Positions 7,477 to 13,461 of a stretch of DNA of 14,256 nucleotides are shown here, in pieces (the first letter of the stretch is position 1; each line of letters opens with the position of its first letter). This DNA comes from Syntrophales bacterium (lineage in GTDB: Bacteria > Desulfobacterota > Syntrophia > Syntrophales > UBA2210). The notes under the pieces are model-generated. The model made no database searches, was not told the DNA's origin, and worked only from the letters and a program-made list of their open reading frames with translations. Made by a program: the position numbers and the translations under genes. The stretch lies in NCBI GenBank assembly GCA_030655735.1, contig JAUSPK010000204.1, forward strand, positions 1-14,256. The letters are read 5' to 3'.

Positions 7477-8352
7477 TCAGACCTTTTTGACGTAATGCTT
7501 CGCAAAAAGCCCGCTGGGGCGGATGCAGAGGACAAGAACAATCACCACAAAGGCGATAATCGGTTTCCATTCGGGCCAGATATAGCCGAAAAAGTTTTCC
7601 AGGAGCCCCATGATTTCACCACCGATAAAAACACCGGGGATACTCATGAGACCGCCCAGGACCGCCGCGGCAAAGGTCCTGAGGAACGGGTCCATCATGA
7701 ACTGGGGATCGAGGGTCGCTTTCGCGGAGAAAAACATGGCGGCAATCACGCCGATAAGCGAACTGACCCCCCAGGCAAGGGAAAAGACCCGCTCCGTTCG
7801 TATGCCCATGATCTTCGCGGCGTTCTTGTTCTGCTGTGTCGCCCTCATTGCCATACCGAGTCGCGTATATTTGAAAAAGAGATATATAAGCACCATGATG
7901 ATCGCGGACGTTATAAACACGCCGGTTGCCCAGTCACTGATCAGAATCCCCGGGAAGGGTTCGTGCGTTACCTGGTAGGACATGGGCAGGACAAATTCCT
8001 TCTGTTCCGCACCCCATTTCCAACCTGCCAGTCCCATGAGCAGCATCTCCGCCCCGAGGGTGATGACAATCAGTCCGAGCAGACTGGGATCCTTGGCGGG
8101 ACGCAGGAAACAGTATTCGATGACAATCCCCAGAAGGGCCGCGAAGATGAGCGTTATGATAAAGGCGACCCAGAAGGGATAGTGATAATACGTCAGGACA
8201 TGATAGGCGACAAAGGTGGAAAACATGGCCATTTCACCCTGACCGAAATTGACCACCTCAGAGGTTTTATAAATGATAACAATGGCTATCCCAAAAAGAC
8301 CGTAGCAGGCACCAATGGCCAAGCCCTCAATAATCAGCTGTCCTACTGGCAT
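7477..8352 (-). CDS. livH: Branched-chain-type ABC transporter permease LivH
   Basis: A 291-residue inner-membrane permease that pairs with LivM to form the channel. About eight hydrophobic segments span the length. The opening L-A-I-G-A-C-Y-G-L-F-G-I-A-I-V-I-I-Y and the V-N-F-G-Q-G-E-M-A-M-F segment (about residues 35-44) are LivH hallmarks. The cytoplasmic coupling loop R-A-T-Q-Q-N-K-N-A-A-K-I-M-G-I near 173-187 contacts the ATPases. The ATG has a GGGGGG-rich ribosome site. It follows livM after a 133-base gap with a possible internal promoter and precedes the small NTF2-like gene. Confidence 0.95.
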   Translation of the reverse strand: MPVGQLIIEGLAIGACYGLFGIAIVIIYKTSEVVNFGQGEMAMFSTFVAYHVLTYYHYPFWVAFIITLIFAALLGIVIEYCFLRPAKDPSLLGLIVITLGAEMLLMGLAGWKWGAEQKEFVLPMSYQVTHEPFPGILISDWATGVFITSAIIMVLIYLFFKYTRLGMAMRATQQNKNAAKIMGIRTERVFSLAWGVSSLIGVIAAMFFSAKATLDPQFMMDPFLRTFAAAVLGGLMSIPGVFIGGEIMGLLENFFGYIWPEWKPIIAFVVIVLVLCIRPSGLFAKHYVKKV

Positions 8353-8412
8353 CTTCCCCCCTCTTGAACTTTTTTAGTACCGTCTCTGTGAACTCACCAC
8401 ATCTATAGGTTA

Positions 8413-8447
8413 ACTATGGCAATCAATCCCCCGGCTGACAATGCCAT
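8413..8447 (-). promoter_or_regulatory. Possible internal promoter with inverted repeat upstream of livH
   Basis: On the minus strand TTGTCA (8441-8436, five of six -35 positions) is followed after 17 bases by CATAGT (8418-8413, four of six -10 positions). An inverted repeat ATGGCA (8416-8421) and TGCCAT (8442-8447) brackets this site, like an operator or a 6-bp hairpin with a 20-base loop. The 133-base gap between livM and livH is otherwise without a gene. Both readings are weak. Confidence 0.3.
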
Positions 8448-8485
8448 TCTGGCGACCGTCCATCGATTCTTGTGCTCATAAAACC

Positions 8486-9556
8486 TTAAAAGGGCCATGT
8501 CATCCAGTATTTCTTGGCCCGAATCCATATTCCGAATATTCCCAGTGGCTCGAAAACGACTATCCCGATCATGATCAGACCCAGGGCGACGCTGCCGAAA
8601 TTATCGAGACCCGCCACCGTCAGCCACCGTTCTGAAAACGATGTCACCACATCCCCCAGGTAGGGGACTTCGCCGACATTCTTCAGGAGGTCATACTGGA
8701 GATAGGTAATGAGCACGGCGCCCGTAATCGATCCCATGACCGAACCCAGCCCTCCGACCACAACCATAACCAGAAAGACTATCGAGAGCAGCAGATTAAA
8801 GGTAAAGGGATCGAAAAATCCGAGGACAAACCCGAAAAGCCCGCCGGCAATGCCGGCATAAAAGGCGCTCACAGCGAAGGCAAGTGTTTTGTACATGGTA
8901 AGGTTGACACCGATAACCTCCGCGGCGATATCGCTGTCCCTGATGGCAACAAAGGCACGCCCCACGCGGGTTTTCAGAATATTGAGCGCGCCGACGACCA
9001 TCAGAACGGCAACAACCAGAATGAGATAGTATTTGCTCACATCCGATTCCAGAACCCAGCTGATCCCCATCTGGGGAATTCCGATATCGAGGGGGGGGGC
9101 AGAGAGGCCGGTGCGGCCGCCGAATATGTCCCACTGGCCGATCACGTGCATAATGGCCCGGCCGAAGCTGAGGGTTGCGATTGCAAGATAGGGGCCTTCA
9201 AGCCTGAGCGCCGGCAGACCGAGTATAAAACCAAAAAAGGCCGCGATAAAGGAGGCCAGGATGATCGCCAAGAAAAAGGGGATGTGCAACTGGGTCATGA
9301 GGAGGACCGTTCCATAGGCGCCAATCGCGAAGAAGCCCGCGTGTCCCAGGGCCATCTGTCCCGTTGATCCGACTAAAATATTGAGACCCACGGCAAGGAT
9401 GACATGGACCATGATCAGATTGAAAAGATAGATATAATAGCTTTCCGTATAGAGGGGTATCGTGAAAAGCACCGCGAGAAGGGCAACGGTCCAGAAAAGG
9501 ATGACTCCGCTGCTGATCAGCTGAATGTCCTCGTAATACTCCCGCTTCATATCCAT
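8486..9556 (-). CDS. livM: Branched-chain-type ABC transporter permease LivM
   Basis: A 356-residue inner-membrane permease, partner of LivH, with about ten hydrophobic segments. Typical LivM motifs are A-V-G-L-N-I-L-V-G-S-T-G-Q-M-A-L-G-H-A-G-F-F-A-I-G-A-Y near residues 55-81 (read in two overlapping parts), and the coupling loop R-D-S-D-I-A-A-E-V-I-G-V-N near 230-245. The ATG has GAGGTG 5 bases upstream. It is the first gene of the operon, whereas livH comes first in E. coli. A run of nine C in the coding strand (9091-9099) encodes Ala-Pro-Pro around residues 153-155; a slip there would enter another frame and end the permease early. Confidence 0.95.
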   Translation of the reverse strand: MDMKREYYEDIQLISSGVILFWTVALLAVLFTIPLYTESYYIYLFNLIMVHVILAVGLNILVGSTGQMALGHAGFFAIGAYGTVLLMTQLHIPFFLAIILASFIAAFFGFILGLPALRLEGPYLAIATLSFGRAIMHVIGQWDIFGGRTGLSAPPLDIGIPQMGISWVLESDVSKYYLILVVAVLMVVGALNILKTRVGRAFVAIRDSDIAAEVIGVNLTMYKTLAFAVSAFYAGIAGGLFGFVLGFFDPFTFNLLLSIVFLVMVVVGGLGSVMGSITGAVLITYLQYDLLKNVGEVPYLGDVVTSFSERWLTVAGLDNFGSVALGLIMIGIVVFEPLGIFGIWIRAKKYWMTWPF

Positions 9557-9620
9557 AGAGACACCTCACTCCTCACACTTGTACCCCAAAGGGAATGGTA
9601 TATTGACAAGAACGGCAGAC

Positions 9621-9707
9621 AGCCGCGCAAAGCACCACACACGGTGAACCGCCGCATCAAGAATCAAATACGGTGAACCTCCGCGCAAAGAATCACACGC
9701 AAAACTG
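9621..9707 (-). repeat. 29-bp imperfect tandem repeat in the transporter-operon leader
   Basis: Three units begin at 9621, 9650 and 9679. Units 1 and 2 agree at 21 of 29 positions, including the shared end ACGGTGAAC. Unit 3 keeps only the first part; CCGCGCAAAG with a following CACAC is shared by units 1 and 3. On the transcript strand the repeat carries GGTTCACC twice, 29 bases apart (9650-9643 and 9679-9672). The same word occurs in inverted orientation at 9738-9745, overlapping the -10 box of the operon promoter. This looks like a set of regulator-binding sites. The rest of the gap at 9557-9837 holds the promoter and terminator signals listed separately, and no gene. Confidence 0.6.
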
Positions 9708-9714
9708 TAAATAT

Positions 9715-9742
9715 AAAAAAAGAACCCCCCGTAACACGGTTC
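9715..9742 (-). terminator. Possible terminator overlapping the operon promoter
   Basis: On the minus strand GAACC (9742-9738) can pair with GGTTC (9726-9722), directly followed by seven T (9721-9715). An alternative inner pairing CCGT/ACGG is also possible. The 5' arm lies upstream of the predicted start of the livM promoter, so this hairpin would form only in transcripts coming from the metG-lipoprotein group. It would then act as their terminator. The stem is short. Confidence 0.35.
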
Positions 9743-9771
9743 ACCATAAGAAAAGCAAGGCTTGGTGTCAA
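9743..9771 (-). promoter_or_regulatory. Sigma70-type promoter of the livM operon
   Basis: On the minus strand there is a perfect -35 box TTGACA (9771-9766), exactly 17 bases, then TATGGT (9748-9743; four of six -10 positions). Upstream are A/T tracts with a 12-base direct repeat, AAAAAATAGCTT, at 9775-9786 and 9790-9801, fitting an UP element. The start is expected near 9736, giving a leader of about 180 nt that contains the 29-bp repeats. A GGTGAACC word overlaps the -10 box. Confidence 0.65.
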
Positions 9772-9784
9772 GCAAAAAAATAGC

Positions 9785-9808
9785 TTTACAAAAAATAGCT
9801 TCTGTAAA
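9785..9808. other. Inverted repeat upstream of the livM promoter
   Basis: TTTACA at 9785-9790 and TGTAAA at 9803-9808 form a 6-bp inverted repeat with a 12-base spacer, about 14 bases upstream of the -35 box. The spacer contains one copy of the AAAAAATAGCTT direct repeat. It could be an operator or chance in AT-rich DNA. Confidence 0.35.
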
Positions 9809-9839
9809 AACTCGTTCCAGGCAGCTTCTCCGCCTGCCT
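9806..9839 (-). terminator. Possible terminator after the SPOR-NlpC/P60 gene
   Basis: On the minus strand AGGCAG (9839-9834, overlapping the stop codon) pairs with CTGCCT (9824-9819). A run of five T (9810-9806) comes 8 bases later. The distance between stem and T-run is longer than ideal, so termination may be partial. Confidence 0.4.
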
Positions 9840-10611
9840 ACAGGTACGTCCTGGCACCGATATAGCGGTTTTTATAGTATGTATTTGAGAGTGAACTGGT
9901 GCGCACCGTTTTCCCCGTTCGCGGCGCATGGATAAACCGACCCTGACCAGCATAGATCCCCACATGGGAAACCATCCCCCGGCCGCGGGTGTCAAAGAAG
10001 ACCAGATCCCCCTTGGCCAAATCTTCCCGGCTGACGGAGGTGCCTGCCCCATACTGCTGACCGGATGTGCGGGGCAGATTCAGACCGTTGAGGCGGTAAA
10101 TGGCCATCGCAAGGCCGCTGCAGTCGAATCCCCTCTCGGCCGAAGCACCACCCCACTGATAGGGGACTCCGATAAAGCTTCTGGCCGTTCGGACGATCTC
10201 ATCTCTGAACAAGAGATCATCGCCATATGGCCTCTTTGTTATGGCGTACTCTTCCGGAGGGACAATATAATACGGACCTATTACTCCCATTGCCTTCAGA
10301 ATTTCCGCTTCTCTGGCGGCAAGCTCTCTGGAGGCGAAATTGCCGAAGCGAACCTTGTACAGCCCTTGTTTGTAAAGGAAATAATAGGCATCCAGATTGT
10401 CGCTATTCAAACGATTGGCAAGGCGGGCGGCGTTTTCAACCCGTGCAAAGGCGCCGACCTGGATGGTGTAGCCCATACGGCTGAGCTTCTTTTCCGGTAC
10501 GGGCGGGCGATAATCAGGGGAGGGGAAGTGGCGCGAAGGGCACCCCGTCACGCACAGCAGAATCAGAACAAAAACGATGATCCCAATACCCGGTAATTTA
10601 CGTGGTTTCAT
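9838..10611 (-). CDS. Lipoprotein with SPOR and NlpC/P60 domains
   Basis: A 257-residue predicted cell-envelope hydrolase. The start at 10611 gives a lipoprotein signal with lipobox V-T-G-C (lipidated Cys24). A TTG start 57 bases upstream has a fair ribosome site but would place 19 residues before the signal. A SPOR domain follows at about 47-117 (Y-T-I-Q-V-G-A-F at its start), which in known proteins binds glycan strands stripped of stem peptides. The NlpC/P60 domain is at about 136-257, with catalytic Cys164 in G-F-D-C-S-G, His216 in V-S-H-V-G-I-Y and third residue His228 in F-I-H-A-P. Such domains cut peptide bonds in the peptidoglycan stem. The target bond here is unknown. The gene follows metG by 93 bases on the same strand and probably shares its transcript. 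Confidence 0.92.
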   Translation of the reverse strand: MKPRKLPGIGIIVFVLILLCVTGCPSRHFPSPDYRPPVPEKKLSRMGYTIQVGAFARVENAARLANRLNSDNLDAYYFLYKQGLYKVRFGNFASRELAAREAEILKAMGVIGPYYIVPPEEYAITKRPYGDDLLFRDEIVRTARSFIGVPYQWGGASAERGFDCSGLAMAIYRLNGLNLPRTSGQQYGAGTSVSREDLAKGDLVFFDTRGRGMVSHVGIYAGQGRFIHAPRTGKTVRTSSLSNTYYKNRYIGARTYL

Positions 10612-10704
10612 GGCTCCCGAACAGGAAAAACAGTGTGTCTGCTGTGCCGGCACGCGATCGGGGGACAAGCAGTATACCCCCCTGCCTGCGGGATGTCTGA
10701 TGTA

Positions 10705-12612
10705 TCAGCTTATCACTGCGCCGACATCGGCATCGCCATCGAAGGACACCAGTGAAACCTTGTCCCCGGTATCCGTTGCCAGGAGCATACCGTGTGACTC
10801 TACCCCCATCAGTTTCACCGGCTTCAGGTTCAGTATAACGGCTATCTTCTTCCCTACGAGGTCTTCAGGCCTGTAGTCTTTGCCGATCCCGGCGACGATG
10901 GTTCGCTCCTCGCCGACGTCGATTTTTAGCTTCAGCAACTTGTCCGATTTATTGACCCTCTGGGCCTCAATCACCTGCGCCACGCGCAGATCGATCTTAT
11001 GGAAGGCCTCGAAGGATATCTCTTCCTTTACATCGGTAAGGATCGTTGCAGGGCCCTCGTCCGGTTTTTGATATTCCACACGGGGGAAGAGGGATGTGCC
11101 GCGGGTGATGACATTGCCCTTCGGAAGGCCTCCCCATGTGCCTATACTGCTGAAATTCTGGGGTTCGACATCCTCGATGCCGAGCCGGCGCAGGATATCC
11201 CCGGCGGAATCGGGCATAAAGGGGGTGACTAGAACGGCTATGACACGGAGGGCCTCCAGTATGTTATAGACAACCGTGTCCAGGCGCGGGCGGGCGGGCG
11301 GATCCTTGGCCAGGACCCAGGGCTCTCGCTCCACGATGTACCGGTTTGTCAGGTTAATGAACTCCCAGATGGAGATGAGGGCCTTATGAAACTGCAGGGA
11401 CCGGAAAGAGGCCTCCACCTCGGAAAAAAGACCCGTTGCCTTCGCAATAAGGGGGGCATCATCCGGATGATCGGCGGCGGCAGGCACCCGGCCCTCACAA
11501 TATTTCACCGCCATGGAGAGGGACCGACTGACCAGATTGCCCAGGTCGTTCGCCAGATCGGCGTTTATTCTCTGGACAAAGGCCTCTTCGCTGAAGTTTG
11601 AATCAAGGCCGAAGACCATATCCCTCATCAGAAAATAGCGAAACGCATCCAGTCCGTACGTGTCTTTCAGGTCGAGGGGCTTCACCACTGTCCCACGGCT
11701 TTTCGACATCTTGTTCTGGTCGATATTCCAGTATCCGTGGACGTTCAGGTGCTGATAGGGTTCTATCCCCGCACCCTTCAACATGGTGGGCCAGTAGATA
11801 CCGTGCGGCTTGAGGATATCCTTGGCTATCAGGTGCTCTGAGACGGGCCAGGAGATCCCGAACTGCTCGCTGTCGGGATAGCCGATCCCCGTCAGATAAT
11901 TGATCAGCGCGTCAAACCACACATAGGTCACATACTGCTCATCAAAGGGGAGGGTTATCCCCCAGGTCAACCGTGTCTTGGGTCTCGATATGCAGAGGTC
12001 TTCGAGCGGCTCTTTCAGGAAGGCAAGGGCCTCATTTCTGTACCTCTCCGGTCGGATAAAGTCAGGGTTGTCCTGAATATGACCGATCAGCCAGTTCTGA
12101 TATTTGCTCATCCTGAAGAAATAATTGCTCTCCTTCCTGGTTTCGGGAACGGTGAGGTGATCCGGGCACATACCGTCTACCAACTCGCTCTCCCTGTAGA
12201 AGCGCTCACATCCCACGCAGTAATGCCCCTCGTACTCACCAAAATAGATGTCCCCTGAATCATACACCTTCTGCAGTATCGACCTGACCACCTCTTTATG
12301 ATCCGGATCCGTTGTCCTGACAAAATAATCGTTGGTTATCGACAGTTTCGGCCAGAGGGCCCTGAACTGTCCGCTTATCCTGTCCGCATACTCCTGAGGG
12401 GCCTCACCTGCCTCCCGCGCTGCCTCCGCGACCTTGTCTCCATGTTCGTCGGTCCCGGTCAGAAAATAGGTCCTGTATCCTGCCATCCGGTGAAACCGTG
12501 CCATAACATCGGCCACTATGGTGGTATACGCGTGTCCTATGTGTGGAGATGCATTCACGTAATATATAGGTGTCGTGACGTAAAAATTTTTCATCTCTTT
12601 CTCCGAAATCAT
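10705..12612 (-). CDS. metG: Methionyl-tRNA synthetase
   Basis: A 635-residue class I synthetase that charges tRNA-Met. The H-I-G-H motif is at 24-27 and K-M-S-K-S at 301-305. The connective domain keeps one zinc knuckle with Cys132, Cys135, Cys149 and His152, as in Thermus-type enzymes. The last 110 or so residues are a tRNA-binding OB fold (starting F-H-K-I-D-L-R-V-A-Q-V) fused at the C terminus. The start at 12612 overlaps the ricT stop as TAATG. A second ATG at 12594 has a better ribosome site (GGAG, 6 bases before) and would give the usual M-K-N-F-Y-V-T-T-P opening, so either may be used. It is part of the holB-ricT-metG group. Confidence 0.97.
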   Translation of the reverse strand: MISEKEMKNFYVTTPIYYVNASPHIGHAYTTIVADVMARFHRMAGYRTYFLTGTDEHGDKVAEAAREAGEAPQEYADRISGQFRALWPKLSITNDYFVRTTDPDHKEVVRSILQKVYDSGDIYFGEYEGHYCVGCERFYRESELVDGMCPDHLTVPETRKESNYFFRMSKYQNWLIGHIQDNPDFIRPERYRNEALAFLKEPLEDLCISRPKTRLTWGITLPFDEQYVTYVWFDALINYLTGIGYPDSEQFGISWPVSEHLIAKDILKPHGIYWPTMLKGAGIEPYQHLNVHGYWNIDQNKMSKSRGTVVKPLDLKDTYGLDAFRYFLMRDMVFGLDSNFSEEAFVQRINADLANDLGNLVSRSLSMAVKYCEGRVPAAADHPDDAPLIAKATGLFSEVEASFRSLQFHKALISIWEFINLTNRYIVEREPWVLAKDPPARPRLDTVVYNILEALRVIAVLVTPFMPDSAGDILRRLGIEDVEPQNFSSIGTWGGLPKGNVITRGTSLFPRVEYQKPDEGPATILTDVKEEISFEAFHKIDLRVAQVIEAQRVNKSDKLLKLKIDVGEERTIVAGIGKDYRPEDLVGKKIAVILNLKPVKLMGVESHGMLLATDTGDKVSLVSFDGDADVGAVIS

Positions 12613-13460
12613 TATTGCTTTTCCTCTGTCGCCGGCCTTCGGTCCTGGTCTTCTCTCTGAATATCGTCTACCGGAACCTCCACCTCTTTTCCGTCACCGA
12701 GATCCACAACGACCATCCTCTCAAGTATTTTCTGCCTCAGCACCTTGCCTTTTCCTCCCGGGGTGGTCACGATCTTTCCAGGCTTCGGCATATTCTTCTT
12801 CGCCTTCGTATACTGTTCATGCTCAAACGCAAGGCAGCACATAAGCCTTCCGCACAGACCTGATATCTTTTCCGGATTAAGGAGCATGTTCTGTTCCTTG
12901 GCCATCTTGATCGACACCGGCGCAAAGTTGGTGAGAAAGCTCGAACAGCAGAGTTCCCTGCCGCACATACCGATGCCCCCACATATACGGGCCTCACTTC
13001 TGACCCAGATCTGCCTCAGCTCTATCCGTGTCTTGTACTTCCGTACCAGGTCTTTTACAAGCTCCCTGAAATCGACCCTGCTTTCCGCAGTGAAGTAAAA
13101 GACCAGTTTGCTTTTATCGAAGAGTGCCTCCACATTGACCAGCCGCATGGGAAGATTCCTCTGCTTGATCTTCTCCATGCAAAAATCCAGTGCCTCTGCC
13201 TCCGTCTTCACATTCTCTTCATGGACTTTCATGTCCTCGTCGGTGGCCTTGCGCACAACCTTCCGGAGGGTGCGGGGCAATTTGTCCCGGGAAAGAACAC
13301 GAATGCCGGTTGCGACATATCCCATTGCCCCCCCCCCCTCGGTATTCACGATAGCGTTGTCCCCTTCCTCCAGAACAACGCCGATGGCGTCGAATGAATA
13401 CACCTTCCCCTTGTCTTTAAATCTGATCCCTACAATACTCTTAGTGTCGTGATGTTCCAT
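12612..13460 (-). CDS. ricT: PSP1-domain protein RicT (YaaT family)
   Basis: A 282-residue PSP1-family protein. In Bacillus subtilis, RicT with RicA and RicF forms an iron-sulfur complex that affects RNase Y-dependent mRNA processing, sporulation and competence; the role in proteobacteria is not settled. The core has E-L-R-Q-I-W-V-R at 147-154, then a cysteine-rich region with Cys160, Cys166, Cys171, Cys172, Cys203, Cys208 and Cys209. P-V-S-I-K-M-A-K-E-Q-N (181-191) is strongly conserved. The charged C-terminal tail looks disordered. The ATG follows the holB stop by one base, with AGGG upstream. An 11-base G tract (13328-13338) encodes Glu41 to Ala45. No ricA or ricF is visible nearby. Confidence 0.92.
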   Translation of the reverse strand: MEHHDTKSIVGIRFKDKGKVYSFDAIGVVLEEGDNAIVNTEGGGAMGYVATGIRVLSRDKLPRTLRKVVRKATDEDMKVHEENVKTEAEALDFCMEKIKQRNLPMRLVNVEALFDKSKLVFYFTAESRVDFRELVKDLVRKYKTRIELRQIWVRSEARICGGIGMCGRELCCSSFLTNFAPVSIKMAKEQNMLLNPEKISGLCGRLMCCLAFEHEQYTKAKKNMPKPGKIVTTPGGKGKVLRQKILERMVVVDLGDGKEVEVPVDDIQREDQDRRPATEEKQ

Positions 13461-13461
13461 C

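Noticed and set aside
7397..7570. An upstream extension of the NTF2-like protein to 206 residues
   Set aside because: It would overlap the end of livH by over 90 bases, reads as low-complexity Arg/Gly/Cys sequence, and would bury the signal segment. The ATG at 7396 has a good ribosome site.
7387..8367. A long open frame (326 codons) on the plus strand opposite livH and the start of the NTF2-like gene
   Set aside because: It is antisense to a clear permease, its product is rich in His, Asp, Gly and Arg with no recognisable domain, and there is no fitting ribosome site. It is a codon-bias shadow.
9621..9707. The 29-bp repeats as a short CRISPR array
   Set aside because: The units are tandem with no unique spacers and only about 70 percent alike, and there are no cas genes.
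9928..10596. A 222-codon plus-strand open frame opposite the NlpC/P60 gene
   Set aside because: It mirrors the third-position bias of the real gene on the other strand, which has a lipobox and all catalytic residues.
10644..10653. The 10-base palindrome GTGCCGGCAC between metG and the lipoprotein gene
   Set aside because: It is a short palindrome in GC-rich sequence with no second copy, promoter or T-run. I see no reason to assign a function.
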